A stretch of 64,000 nt of DNA from Pseudo-nitzschia pungens (taxonomy: Eukaryota > Bacillariophyta > Bacillariophyceae > Bacillariales > Bacillariaceae): assembly GCA_037355855.1 (NCBI GenBank), contig CM074760.1:6316501-6380500 (forward strand), given 5' to 3'. This document shows positions 33,478-45,087 of the stretch, one piece after another (within the stretch, counting starts at the first letter, position 1; every line of letters starts with the position of its first letter). The position numbers and the translations under genes were made by a program. The notes below the pieces were generated by a model. It was not told the origin of the DNA. It searched no databases and saw nothing but the letters and a program-made list of their open reading frames with translations.

Positions 33478-36379
33478 ATGCCCAACAACAAGAAAAATGG
33501 ACAGGTGAAAATGTCGCTGAGCGATTTTATGGGAGGGGAACCTATGGGTATGGCAGCCCTCCCAACACGACCCAGGGAAAGAGGGTAAGTTTTGCAATGC
33601 AAGGAAACTTTGGAACACAGATTTTTTCGTTGCTTGGTTTAATGCGTTGGTGCAATGTGTTGCCGAGAAATGGACACTTTTCCAACACGATACCGATTTG
33701 CTCACCGTCACTTCCACCATAAACCCACTAGACCCGATGACGATGGGTCTTTCAGGCGTCGAAGTGATTACAACGACAATAGAAGAGACCAAGAACCTTC
33801 CAGGAGCGACGGGGATAGCAACTGGAGACGTGGAGGCGGTGGAGGCTTCGATGACAGACGCGGTGGCGGATACAATCGTGGTGGAGGCGGAGGCTACGAT
33901 CGTTTTGACAACAACCGTGGAGGATACGATCGAAACGGAGGTGGAGGATTCGACCGCTATGACAACAATCGCGGAGGATACGACCGAAGAGGTGGTTACA
34001 ACGACAATCGAAGCGGTGGAAACAGTGGTTTCGACAGATTCGATCGAAGAGGCGACAGTAGAAGCGGATACGACAACAATTCTGATCGCGGCGGCAGTGG
34101 CTTCGATTCCTTTCGAAGAGGTGGATTCGACCGTGGAGCAGGAGAAGGTGATAACCGAGGCTTTTCGTCGTCGCAAACTGCAAGTGCCGGTGGCGGCGGA
34201 ATGAGACCTAAATTGCAACTGAAGACGAGGACTGCTCCCCAACCTGAGCCTCCCAAAGAGGAGGAGGAGAAGAAGGAAATTGCCGTTGTCGAGGAAGAAG
34301 TCGCGAAGAAAGAAGTAGAAGTTGAAGCAAAGGAAGAAGTCACACAGGAGGACAACTTGCCGAAGGCAGAGGAAGCGCCCGTGACTGAAACCGTTCCGAC
34401 CGAAGCGGAAGAAGACGGCTGGGAGACGGTGGAAGGTGTGAAGAACAAGTCGTCGAAAGAAAAGGATGGTTCGAAGTCAGAAAACAAAGGCACGAGAAGT
34501 GACAAGAAGGATAGCAAAGAAAATGGGGACAGGAGATCATCCAAGGTGCGCGAGCCTGAAGTTGTGAACTCCAGAGCGGCGATGTTGGAGTCGGCTCCTG
34601 ATGTGAAGCGAGTCGTAAGTAGATTTCGAAACGATGTCATGTATCCCTCTGAAAAGAGTCACTTTCTGACATGATGATCTTCCATGTTTTCCACAATATT
34701 TTTCCGTCCTTCTCCACATTTCGTGATAGTCAAACAATGCAAACAACAACCGAAAGGACAACGACAGAAATCGTGGACCCCCTCCTGTTGTGAACAAGCG
34801 TTTTGAACAACTTGCCGAAGAAGAGCGAGGAAAACAGCAGGAACGCGAGGCTCGTCGCGGACCACCTCCGGTTGCCGATTCTCGATTTGCCGCTGCCGCC
34901 GAAGCAGACGGGAACATGCGTCGCAGAGACGACCTGAAGAATGATGGTCCTCCCGCAGTTGTTAATTCCCGTTTTTCAGCTGCCGCCGAAGCCGACAGAA
35001 GCTACAATAGCAGTCGCAATGACGATTATGACAATCGTGATCGAGGTCCACCCCAAGTTGCGAACTCTCGCTTTGCCGCGGCTGCCGAAGCGGACAGAGA
35101 CAGAAGTTACAACTCCAACCGAAACGATGACCGTGCCAATCGTGGGCCACCACCTGTAGCAAATTCTCGATTTGCTGCCGCAGCGGAAGCAGACAGAGAC
35201 AGGAACCTGAATCGCGACAACAATTACGATCGAATGGACCACCGTGATCGCGGGCCACCGGCCATGGCGAACTCACGTTTTGCGGCCGCTGCCGAAGCCG
35301 ATAGAGACTACGTCCGTGACCGTGATGATTACGACAGAGGAAGGGGAGATCGTGGACCTCCACCCCCAGCCAGCTCTCGATTTGCTGCTGCGGCGGAATT
35401 CGATCGAGACAGATCTTACAACCGTGACGATCGCTACGGCAGAATGGACAGTCGCGACCGAGGCCCCCCCCAACCCGCCAATTCCCGGTTTGCGGCCGCT
35501 GCCGAAGCCGACAGAGACTACAACCGTGATCGTGACGATTACGATGGAGGAAGAGGCAACAGACACAATCGTGACTACTACGATGATGATCGGCGTGGAT
35601 ACGATGGTCCACGAGGTGATCGATACGACGAACCAACCAGATTCCAGCCTCGCGAACCGGAACCTCCGAAATCCTCCGTTGCGGATAAATTCAAGCCGAA
35701 GGCACGTCCCATGGAAGACAACATCCTGAAGGTACCGACCAAGGATCAATCTGAGAACTTCTTGACTCCTCCGTCGAAAGCACACGCCGACAATGTGCTC
35801 AAGCCACCCACGAAGACGGCTCCGGTGGCCGAGACGAAACCGGCGAAAAGCAAGGCCGTCGCGCCCGCCCCCGCTGCGGTTGTGGATCACAGCGCCATTC
35901 TCGCGGAGTTTGCCAGTGGAAACAAACTAGGTGACGATTTGAAGAGCTGGCTCGAGGCCCAAGCTGTTCTCCCCGACGTCGAGAAACTGGTGTTCCACCT
36001 GCTGACCGAAACCCAACCCTCCAGCCCCGATGTTGAGTGTGCATGGGCCGCACCCGATCAATACGGAACGGCTCTCTTGTCTTTGGTGGAGGACGACCTC
36101 TTGAAACAAATGGGAGTCCTTTTTGCCGTTCAAAAGTACTGCGACAAGATCGGAATGCCGAAGCTGGACGACGAATACGTGATTCAGTCCATGTTCCGAT
36201 CGATGTACAAGTATGACTTGGCAGACGATGAAACATTTGCCATGTGGAAAGAAGACGAATCCCCCGAGAACGAAACCGGAAAGCTCAAGGCCGTCATTCA
36301 AACAGTGGATTGGTTCAATTGGTTGGAAGAAGATGATGACGATGATGACGAGGAAGATTATGAGGACGGAGAGGAATAG
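33478..36379 (+). CDS. RGG-rich, W2-domain translation-factor-like protein
   Basis: Three exons, 33478..33584, 33732..34614 and 34730..36379 (introns 147 and 115 bp, both GTAAG...TAG), encode 879 residues. The N-terminus has KMSLSDFMGG and a basic Arg/Gly/Asp-rich tract with FDRFD and GGYDR repeats. An acidic Glu/Lys linker (~190-290) follows. Exon 3 opens with eight copies of a GPPPVANSRFAAAAEADRD-like box separated by Asn/Arg/Tyr spacers. The C-terminal ~150 residues look like a W2 domain of the eIF4G/eIF5/eIF2B-epsilon type: helical repeats, ...DDETFAMWKEDE, then AVIQTVDWFNWLEE and an acidic tail. No MIF4G domain or RRM is visible, so it is not a full eIF4G. A role in mRNA binding and initiation-factor contact is inferred only. 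Confidence 0.75.
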
Positions 36380-36780
36380 ACGGTTCCTACCAGAAATCAA
36401 AAGCGTGCGGGAAGAAAACGCATGCAAGGTGCAAACCTCTCCCATTCACGGTTGGAATGCAAAATCATTTCGTGACCGCACCCCCGTTGGTATTGTTTTC
36501 TGATACCGCAGCATGCAGCTAATGCATCCATTTGTTCCTCAAGCATTCATATATTTATCAGTTTTTTTCACTTAATCACCGACTATTCATAAATAAATAT
36601 TATTTTTTTAAAATAAAATACTACGTAATATAAAAGCTATTGTTTAGTATTTGTTCGTTCGACGAGACTCGGAATATGCGCATCGTATTTCGAAAGGTGC
36701 GGCAACGTTTCGCAGATCGCCGTGCGCGATTCCAACGGGCCCCGAGATCGGATCCGGCCCCGAGCCCATTCGACACCCAC
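36380..36780. other. convergent 3' spacer
   Basis: Lies between the stops of the W2-domain gene and SNW1. The middle is AT-rich with AATAAA-like words around 36590-36620. No gene. Confidence 0.6.
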
Positions 36781-38621
36781 CTAGTGTTTGCTCTTTTCGA
36801 ATTGAACCGGTGCCGTTCTCGGTCCCGCCCGTATGTCGGCTCCGCCCTCGGCGCCCGCGAATCCCTTGGCCGGTTGGAATTTGGACGTCGCCCCCTCGAC
36901 CAGTTTGTCGTACGACTCGTCCGCGTTGTGCTCCGTCTCGCCCCGCGTCGGTCGGTAGATCGATGCCGAGGTGACCCCCTGCCGATCGAAGAGGGGTTTC
37001 GAATACGTGTTGTATTCGTCGTCGGCTCCGAACCCGGAATCCATTCCCGCCGATTGGTTGTACAGCCTCGAGTCGACCTGCCCCGCTCCGCCCGTTCCGG
37101 TGTGCACCCCGAGAGCGATCTTTTCCGAAACGTCCCGGTCTTTCTCCAGCTTGCGTTTCTTGAGCTCGGCGTTGTTTTCCTGCCGGAGCTCGCGTTCCCG
37201 TTCCCGTCGTCGTTCCTTTCGGAGGCGTTCCCGTTGTCTCGCAGCAACGGCGTCGTCGTCGTCGTCTTTGTCGTCGACGACAACCGCCGCGGTGTTTTTC
37301 CCGTTGCCGTGGCGCTGGCGCCGACTGTCGTCATGGTCGTCGTCGTCGTCGTAGTTGGAACCCTCCCCGTCCGAAAAGGACGACTGGCGCGGACGACCCT
37401 CTCGTTCTCCGACACCATTGTCGTTTGAAGTTCCTCTCGCATCTGTTGCTTTTGTTGTTGTTGTTGTTGTTGCTGCCGCGTCCCCCGCAACCGCCGCGCT
37501 TCGCTCGAGGCGAGCCATGTGCGCCAACCGGCGCAGCTCTTCCTCGCGGCGGTCCTTTTCCTGCATCGTCAGTTTCTTTTGCACCTGCGCACGGAGCCTC
37601 ACCTCCTGTCGCGCCTGTCGCTCGGCCACGTACAGGCTCTCGCTGAGCGTGGCAAAGTTGGAATTGATGGTGTGCTCCCGGAGCCCCCGCCCGTCGGCCG
37701 CCAGGCGCTTGTCCAGCGGGATGGTGTACCCGCGGGTGTTTTTCCAGTTGCTGATGCAGGCGGGGATGTTCCATTGGTCGCGTTCTTCTTTGGTCAGTTT
37801 CCGGGGCGGCGCGTGCAGGACCGGGACGGGATCCTCGGCGGGTCCCCGCGGCGCCTTTTTGTGCTGGTGCTTCGGCGGCATCATCGGATCGACCTGGGCC
37901 GGCACCATCTGGATCACCCGCTGCGCAGCGGAGGGATTGTATCCCGGAGCGTCCGGCCGCGGCGTGTACTTGATGAATTGCGTCTTTTTCTCCGCGTCCC
38001 TGGAGGTTTCCGCGTTGGCCATGGCGGATCCGGACGGTTTGTTGAGGGCGGTCTTGTCGCTGAGGAGTTTCTGCAGGGCCAGCTGGGTGCGGTTCGCCGT
38101 TTCGGCTTCCTCCCGGGCGCTCGGAAGGGCGACGTCCTCCGGTTTCGCTTCTCCCCCCTTCAGATCCTCGTATCGGGAGTACACGGTCTTGCCCGAGTTC
38201 GTCCCGCCCTTGACGATTGCATCGTACGAAATTTCTCCGTTCTTGTCGACTTCCACGTTGACAATGGCGCGAGACGAGCTCGAACCCTTCGACTGCTGCG
38301 CCTTTTTCTTTTTCAGGTGGGGATTGCCCATGTGGCGGGGGTACTGCGCCACGTGAATCTCGGGAAAGGCTCCCCCGTCGTCGAAATCCCCGAGGGAGCG
38401 GGGAACAAACAGCTTTTTCTTCCTTCGTTCCGGAGGAGGCAGGCGCGAGACTTCGGCCGCCGCCTTGCAGCGCTGATCGTACGACGGGGCCGTTTGGCGG
38501 TGCGTTGGTGCTGGTAATGGTGCGGGTGCGGGTCGTTCTCCTTGTTCCGCCGTGTCTCGGTCGTTGTCCGCGGTGGTGACCGCCAGCTCCGTGGTTCCAT
38601 TCGCAACAGCAGCAACTGCAG

Positions 38622-38660
<39 letters not shown>

Positions 38661-38733
38661 CGCTGCCATTACCGGTGGCGGACATCACACGACCCGTAGA
38701 ATTTCGAGGCGGTGGGAGGGAAAGAGATGCCAT
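36781..38733 (-). CDS. SNW1: SNW1/SKIP (Prp45) spliceosome and transcription cofactor
   Basis: A single exon of 650 residues; ATG 38733 is chosen because the upstream open stretch has no in-frame ATG. SKIP is a component of the activated spliceosome that also bridges transcription factors. After a low-complexity Asp/Asn run (a GTTGTC repeat at 38624-38662) come APSYDQRCKAAAEVSRLPPPERR, a proline-rich EIHVAQYPRHMGNP, then the diagnostic SNW core: RKLTKEERDQWNIPACISNWKN and YTIPLDKRLAADGRG, followed by VAERQARQEVR. The C-terminal third is a charged helix and then an acidic/basic low-complexity region with DKDDDDDAVAARQRERLRKERRRE and SRLYNQSAGMDSGFGADD. All family blocks are in order. The coding sequence is markedly GC-rich compared with its neighbours. 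It has no intron in this window. Confidence 0.93.
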
Positions 38734-40631
38734 GTTCCCGTTTGCTCTGTGCGTGGTCGGTGTTTTTGGATTGCAGATTGGAGGATGATTCCCGTTTCTG
38801 TTTGTTGGACTTTTGTTGTGTTTGTGCGCGTCGATCGTTGATGGATCCGTTGCTCGATAAGTATTGATTCGTTGCGTTGCGTTGCGTTCGCTGTGCGTTC
38901 GACTGGATGTGTTTCGGTTTGGGACGACAAGGTCTTCGAACACGAGATGGAGGGAGGACGAAATAATGAAGTTAAGTTACTCGCAATGAGTGGAGTGTGC
39001 GTAATTACGGTACGGTACAAGTAATCTCTGTGAATGAAACATGCCACTCCCCCCGAAAGTCTACTTCGACCCATTACTTGTACTTGTAATTACGACGTCT
39101 GTATGAATCAAAATACGGTACTTTTCAGTCATGAACAGGAAAAGTTCCAGTATTGCGAGTAACCTTAACCTTACGTAAGGTTACCGGTACGAGTGCCTGT
39201 ACTACAAGTACCGTGGGTAAAATGGTAGTACCGGTATGACCTACGGTATGGTGGGTAAGATTACAGTACTATTGTGAAGTAGATCTAGTAGCTATGGGCA
39301 TGCAACAAACATGATACTCTGTTCCCCTATTGGTATGGCCAAGATGATGATAACCTTGTTTGAATCTACTTATACATGAAGGAAGAAGATTTATCACTGC
39401 AGGTCCTAGGCCAAACAAGAAGAAGTCCCTCCTTGCCAAAAAGGACGAATAAAGACGAGAAACACACCAACAACAACAAGAATCTCAAGCAAGAAGCAGC
39501 AGCACCACCACAGCAGCAGCTGAGGAGGAACCAGAGGTGCATGATACTTCTTGCTTGTTCTTGTTTTGTCCGGCACTTCTTTCAGAGTGCACAGTACTAC
39601 TACTGTAGTAGCTAGATTGTGACTGCTCCGGACGACCGCGACACGCCGGAATCTTCCAGAGGAGCGGCTCGGTTTGGAAAACAAAAAGACTTTTTTTTTG
39701 AATAAAAAAGGAGGACGAGACGAGGAGGAGGCGCTGACAAAAGAGTCGGTATCCCACCAGCGTTTTGCTCGAACGACTCGAAAGACGCCGGGAGGAACGT
39801 TGCGGGGGTCCTCCTCGACCGCGAGAAACACAAGAATCGCATCGGAAGCGAGGCGCAACAGCGGTCTCTCCTCGCCCGCCGGCAGGTCCCAACGGTGACG
39901 AAAACGTTGGACCATCCGTGCCACGGATGAGGGTAGCGTTGGGCCCGCCGCGGAGCGAGGAGTTGGTCCGGCGGAGGAGGAGTCCGAGAAGTCTCTGCGA
40001 AAAGCGAGGGGTGAAACAAGGAGAAGTTGTTGTAGCGGTCGAAAACCGATTCCCACAAACCGTTGCAGCACGAGCACTCGTTTGGGGCGGAGGAAATGAT
40101 GCTGTTCTGCCTTTCGAATCTTGGTGGTTACTACATCATCATCATCATTCTCATTCTCAAACGCCAAAACCGGGAAGTGCTAACAACCGGTATGCGTACG
40201 ATAAGAGTGCCGGGGCTTCCCAAAACGAAGGACGAGCACCATGCAAACGGACTGTGTGGCAAACAACATTGGGGCACATAGGCTACAATTCCGAATGTGC
40301 CAAAAAATTCCTAATGTTCAGTCCAACCGCCGTTTCTATCGCATATTATGTTTGTGTTCGTATAATAGTATACTTTAGTACAAAGTAACGAAATGATAAT
40401 CCTTTCACTTCGAAGGACAAAGTATCGGGCTGCGGATGTTTTGCACTCACTTTGTTGATCATTGTTTTCGCCCCAAAACGGGCTCCGTACGAGTCAAGTC
40501 TTATCCGTTCGACTGTCTTCCGTGTTGTCAGTAGTATTGCTTTCACTCGCAGGATCCTCCCCGTATTTTTTATTGAACGCTCGTGTTGTTTGTTTTGTTT
40601 TGTTTTGTTTTGTTTTGTTTGTTTTGTTAGT
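38734..40631. other. intergenic, GC-rich block and word clusters
   Basis: No gene that I can support. A word-rich stretch at 39000-39270 includes GTAACCTTAACCTTACGTAAGGTTACCGG, broken into short units. The part 39600-40130 is GC-rich and carries overlapping open frames on both strands, none with a convincing ATG, motif or splice pattern. Confidence 0.5.
40585..40628. repeat. (GTTTT)n microsatellite
   Basis: About eight copies of GTTTT with slight variation, directly after the 3' end of the plastid-targeted unknown gene. Confidence 0.9.
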
Positions 40632-41489
40632 TTACCAGAAAGAGAGGTTTCTCGGTTTTGCTCCCTGTCGATAAAAGAGCCCACTTTCTTTCTCTTTGTA
40701 GAAAATTTCTCCATTGTCGTAAATGCGATCGCCATATTTCTTGTCCACATTGAAATTAATATCGTCCGGGAGCTCATCTTCTGTGTATGGATCGTCGTAA
40801 TATGGATCGTACTCGACACCATACTCGAGTTCGAACTGATCGATTTCCGCGTCACTCATTTGATGCGTCCTGCTCTCGGCATCGTCGTAATCATCATCAT
40901 CCTCGTAATCCCTCTCCATGACTCTCACGCGACTTCGTTTGCTGCCGAACGATCCTTCCATTTCTTCTCTCATCGCCCTCTCTCGTTCTTCTTCTTGTCG
41001 GCGTGGCTTTCCGTAGGCACTCCACTCCAGAGCTGCTTCTTTCCGTCGCAAGTCGATTTCGGTCAGGGTCGGATCCTCTCTCAGGCGTTTCTCGCGCGCT
41101 TCCTCCAATCGCTGTTCCCATGCCGACTCTTCCAGCCGGTACCGGGCAAACTTCTTCGACAGGTCCAATAGAACACCGAGCATCGGGAAATAAAAGACAA
41201 AGAAATGGTCCGGAACGTCGAGCAACACGTTCAGAGAAGTAGAGCTCGGACTCGTCGTCCTGGTGGTTGCGGTAGGCACGATGCTCGCGGGTTTGTGACT
41301 GGCATCGCCGCTTCGATTTCTCCCAAACGGCGACAGCGACGGCGGTTTTGCGAGCGAACGGATCGGGCGCGACGAGGACGTCGACGGCGGCGAAAACGCG
41401 GCGGCACAATCGACGACGACGACGGCGACGGCGACAGCAACGATGAATCCAAGGAGGACGAGCTTCATCGGTTGTAAATGGCCGTTCAT
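40632..41489 (-). CDS. plastid-targeted protein of unknown function
   Basis: A single exon of about 285 residues. The first ATG in frame is 41489; a second at 41468 begins MKLVLLGFIVAVAVAVVVV, and either start gives a signal peptide followed by DCAAAFSPP, an ASAF-like plastid motif. A Ser/Thr/Pro-rich transit-like stretch follows, then a hydrophobic segment (DHFFVFYFPMLGVLLDL), a long charged helix (RYRLEESAWEQRLEEAREKRL), an acidic Tyr/Asp-rich linker and a C-terminal part ending YKEKESGLFYRQGAKPRNLSFW. The probable topology is one membrane span with a stromal or lumenal coiled coil. I do not recognise the family. The ordered C-terminus (DNGEIFYKEKESG) suggests a conserved function. Confidence 0.7.
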   Translation of the reverse strand: MNGHLQPMKLVLLGFIVAVAVAVVVVDCAAAFSPPSTSSSRPIRSLAKPPSLSPFGRNRSGDASHKPASIVPTATTRTTSPSSTSLNVLLDVPDHFFVFYFPMLGVLLDLSKKFARYRLEESAWEQRLEEAREKRLREDPTLTEIDLRRKEAALEWSAYGKPRRQEEERERAMREEMEGSFGSKRSRVRVMERDYEDDDDYDDAESRTHQMSDAEIDQFELEYGVEYDPYYDDPYTEDELPDDINFNVDKKYGDRIYDNGEIFYKEKESGLFYRQGAKPRNLSFW

Positions 41490-42200
41490 TGTGCCGAACT
41501 CTTGGTTGTGCCAATCTCGGGTGTACGGTATGGCCAAGCCAATTTTTTGGTAATGTCCTGCCGTAAGCGCTTACTCGCAATTACCGCTTTTCGACAACAC
41601 TTCAAAACTCCATGCACCGTGTCTTCTTCTTCGGGAACGATGTTACCAATCAAAAATCAGGTTGTCAACACCATGGCAAGCAAAACCGATAGCCGATGGC
41701 CCATACTGTGGTGGTACCGTAGCCCCTGCCCTTCTCGCAAACGAAGGAAAGACGAGACATCATCACGACTGATCGATTGATGAATGGATTGTTGATTGAT
41801 TGTTCTCTGTTGACAGACCACGTTGACGTCCGTCCGTTCTAGTTTCTTTATTCATTACACGTGTAGGTGCTCAAAATCCAATCACGTTACCAACAATGAT
41901 GGTATCTTTGATAAGTATGTACGGTACGTGTACATGTAGTAATCGTATCAATATTATTTGACACCAAAAAAATAATAATAATAATATTATATTTACCAAA
42001 AAACGTTCGTGGGTCAGATACTTTCGTGCTGTGTCTGATACATGCGCTTGCGCGCTTTACAAAAGCAGTATTTAATAATATCTGATCAATACTCCTTCAA
42101 TTAATAAGTACACTTATTGATTACTGTATCAGCGTATAATTAGTACGAGTTCATAGGGACTTCTTATTTTGTACGTACGAAGTAGTGTTTTGATAAGAGA
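41490..42200. other. intergenic, flank of the Crypton element
   Basis: Contains the promoter of the plastid-targeted unknown and an A/T trinucleotide tract (AATAATAAT) at 41970-41990. No gene is supported. Confidence 0.5.
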
Positions 42201-42265
42201 CAAGAAGAAGAATCAAGGGCATGCGCGAGTTCAGAGTTAGGACACACAAGAAACAAACTATTAAC

Positions 42266-42415
42266 AAGAAACAAACACTGTTTTCTACAACTTGGACACC
42301 GGGCCCAAACAGCAACAAAAAGAACAAACACATAGGTAAATTTCAATTCGAAACGCCGAAACAAACACATAAATTTCAATTCGAAACGCCGAAACACAAC
42401 AAAGACGACAAACAC
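42266..42415 (+). repeat. left inverted-repeat region of the Crypton
   Basis: Contains AAGAAACAAACACTGTTT (42266-42283) and two copies of AAATTTCAATTCGAAACGCC (about 42337 and 42370), which reappear inverted on the right side. Confidence 0.8.
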
Positions 42416-42683
42416 ACACAACAACAACAACAACAACAACAAGTACAGCAGCTAAAAACACCCATTACCCTCAACAAAAACACTCCCCTTTGTCTCCAGC
42501 AAGCAAACCTCCAACAAACAAGAAGGAAACAGAAACAAGCAAAACGCCGAAACAAGCAAAACGCCGCAACGCCGCAACGCCGCAACGCCGAAGCCGAAAC
42601 GCCAAAACGCTGAAACAACACCAAAACACGACGATGAACGACTAAACAAAACGCCAAAACACCGAAACACAAAATCTCCAGCA

Positions 42684-44963
42684 ATGTCTTACACAAGTGG
42701 TTTATTTGCCCAAGCAGCAAGGCAGGTCCAACAGGATGACATTGATGGTGTTCCAGAAAATACAAGACTTGCCTATGCGAGGAAACAAGCAGAATTCAAA
42801 GAATACTGTAGAACTGTATTTGGTTTCCTGGATTATCCCGAAACAGTAACAGAGGAAAAGGTGTTTGGCTTTGTTTTCTACCACGCATATCGTGCAAGAA
42901 GAAAAAGAGGACGCAAGAAGAAGAACGAAGCACTACAACCGATCTTCGACGTCGACGATTTCAATGCGGTCATGGCGAAATACAACAGCAACAGCAAAGA
43001 CGATTGCGAGGCCAAACTCTACCACGAAAGCGCCGAAGATCCTGTAGGACACGACGTAGTGAATCACACCTTGTGCGCGTGTCTCAGATTGTTGAAACAC
43101 CAGCAAAGTCAAAACGCCAATAATCTTACGTCAGAACAGGTTCGATCGGATAGAGTTAATCAGTTGATGAAGGTCGTGAATGAAAGGAAACAAAGAGTCA
43201 AAAAGGCGCGATACGATGAGAAGATAGACCACATGTTGTCACCGTACATGAACGTTCAGAACATAGAGCGCATCGAAGATTTCTTGTTTGCAAAGAATCG
43301 TAACAGAGACTATTACCACATTGCTGCGTTGAGGGACCGATACTGTTTCCTTATGACGCATGGTGGTGTGTTGCGGGGCGAATCCTTATTCAAATGCGAG
43401 CTGTCTGATCTGTGCAATATTCTTAAACTTGACGAAGGCGTCCATCCGTGCCAAATCTTGATCATGAAAATCGCCACGGGGAAAACAAACGGTAACAAAA
43501 CATTGTATGGACGGGTGATAAGAAACAAAAACGTTGCCATGTGTCCCATTGGTGCGTTGGGTTTCTACTTGATGGCACGGTTCCATTTGACAGGGGAGCT
43601 TGCTGTATACGACTTTGGAGTGAACGAATCCTGGTTTGACGTCAAATTACTCACCGACTGTACCAAACCGATGAGCACGAAATCCATCACGGATCAAGCT
43701 TATGCGAAAACCATGAAAAATGCATGCAACACGTTGCAAATCGCGTCCAAGCATTTTGTCCACTTCGGCCGTGGCACAGGTGCGGTTGATTTAGAGTTGA
43801 AAGAGGTTGATCCAGAGTTTATCAAGATGCTCGGAAATTGGAATCTTAATGTACGAGAGGATCGATATTCGGCGAAGCTACCGTTGAAGGCAATGCGAGC
43901 GATGGCAGGGCATTCGCAAGACAGACGTGGTTACTACTTGCCACGAAATACCCTGGACCCACCGCAAGAGCTTCGAGATCAAGTTTTTCCATTCCTCGAG
44001 AACGCAATCAAGACAGTCGACGGGAAACCGGAGCGAACAACAGCCAGAGCATTCTTTGACCTTCTACTCAATTTACAGTGTGTCGTACTGCAGGATGCTG
44101 CCATGTTACTCCACAAGGGTAGGAATCATAAGGTCTTCTCCTTGCCCGTTTTCAGAACACAGTTGTTCAAGGATTATCAGGAGGCACTCATTGCCAAGGT
44201 GACGGTCGTTGAAACAACTTCAGAAACTACGTCGATCGAACGGAGTATGGATGTTGCTCTTCCAGGATTTCGTGACCGGTTGCACAACATTCATTCCGAA
44301 ATCTGTAATTTGTCACGGGACTATGAACGAGGCTTTCAACGTTTAGAGCATTCGGTTACTGAATTCAGAGATCAGCAGGATACGAGGACCAATCAAATCA
44401 TCGATTTTATGCAGCACGTGTTTAGTCACCCACTCATACAACAAGTCGCAGCACCAACAGCAGCAACAGCAGGAGTCGACGCGGCAACAAGCGCGACGAG
44501 GACTCGTGGTACTACCCTCGTCGTGGAAAAAAGGAAAACAGTGTTCCGTAATCACGCGTCCGTTTCGTCGATGTGGAATGAGTGGTTTGGGCTTGGCGAG
44601 TTCGAAGACAACGACAATTTCCCTGGTGGGATTGAAGAGCTTGAGAAGAAGAGTCGCAACAAATGGCGAAAGCATTACAATGCTGCTGACCAGAAGCAAT
44701 TCTCAAGACTCAAACATATTATAGAGTTTGTGAAGGGTAGAGTTGCTGCCGGGCAATCGTTGGAGGCAGTGCTGACAGAAGGGGATGAGTTCATGGCAAC
44801 CACCAATAAGAAGACGCTTTCGACGCTCCACAAACATCTTGTAAAGGCTAAGTCGTTTACGATGGAAACGCCGGCAGCGGCACGACCACGACAACGACAA
44901 CCACAAGGCTCCGTACGGGGCGCTGTGGTGCAAGACAACAACCAAATTCTTCAAACAATTTAA
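42684..44963 (+). CDS. Crypton tyrosine recombinase with GCR1_C-like domain
   Basis: An intact 759-residue frame. The N-terminal ~200 residues form a SAM-like core-binding part (ENTRLAYARKQAEFKEYC). The catalytic domain shows the tyrosine-recombinase set: Arg 231 in VLRGES, a Lys in GKTNGNKTLYG, then RNKNVAMCPIGALGFYL (typical of Cryptons), His 360 and Arg 363 in HFGRG, and Tyr 395 in DRYSAKLPLKAMRAMAGH. A coiled-coil linker with Gln/Thr-rich sequence follows. A C-terminal domain (~623-690: SVSSMWNEWF, PGGIEELEKK, RNKWRKHY) resembles the fungal GCR1_C DNA-binding fold found in Cryptons. No stop or frameshift is present, so it may still be active. It differs from retro-type tyrosine recombinases in having no reverse transcriptase nearby. 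Confidence 0.87.
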   Translation: MSYTSGLFAQAARQVQQDDIDGVPENTRLAYARKQAEFKEYCRTVFGFLDYPETVTEEKVFGFVFYHAYRARRKRGRKKKNEALQPIFDVDDFNAVMAKYNSNSKDDCEAKLYHESAEDPVGHDVVNHTLCACLRLLKHQQSQNANNLTSEQVRSDRVNQLMKVVNERKQRVKKARYDEKIDHMLSPYMNVQNIERIEDFLFAKNRNRDYYHIAALRDRYCFLMTHGGVLRGESLFKCELSDLCNILKLDEGVHPCQILIMKIATGKTNGNKTLYGRVIRNKNVAMCPIGALGFYLMARFHLTGELAVYDFGVNESWFDVKLLTDCTKPMSTKSITDQAYAKTMKNACNTLQIASKHFVHFGRGTGAVDLELKEVDPEFIKMLGNWNLNVREDRYSAKLPLKAMRAMAGHSQDRRGYYLPRNTLDPPQELRDQVFPFLENAIKTVDGKPERTTARAFFDLLLNLQCVVLQDAAMLLHKGRNHKVFSLPVFRTQLFKDYQEALIAKVTVVETTSETTSIERSMDVALPGFRDRLHNIHSEICNLSRDYERGFQRLEHSVTEFRDQQDTRTNQIIDFMQHVFSHPLIQQVAAPTAATAGVDAATSATRTRGTTLVVEKRKTVFRNHASVSSMWNEWFGLGEFEDNDNFPGGIEELEKKSRNKWRKHYNAADQKQFSRLKHIIEFVKGRVAAGQSLEAVLTEGDEFMATTNKKTLSTLHKHLVKAKSFTMETPAAARPRQRQPQGSVRGAVVQDNNQILQTI

Positions 44964-45087
44964 TGTACTACGATAATTAATCTGACGGTTTACATACGTG
45001 TGTTTTGTGTGTTTTGTTTGTTCGGTCGTTTCATTTGTTTTGTTTAGTTTAGTTTAGTTCAGTTCAGTTTCGTTTGCTGTCCTCTTT

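Noticed and set aside
33442..34242. Long minus-strand open frame (266 residues, Ser/Thr/Val-rich)
   Set aside because: It is the antisense shadow of the Arg/Gly/Asp-rich tract of the W2-domain gene; the low-complexity codons leave the opposite strand open.
37355..38517. Two long plus-strand open frames opposite SNW1
   Set aside because: High GC keeps antisense frames open; the minus strand carries clear SNW1 motifs.
39406..40388. Overlapping open frames on both strands (253 and 207 residues)
   Set aside because: Neither has a convincing ATG start, signal, domain or splice context. Composition alone explains them.
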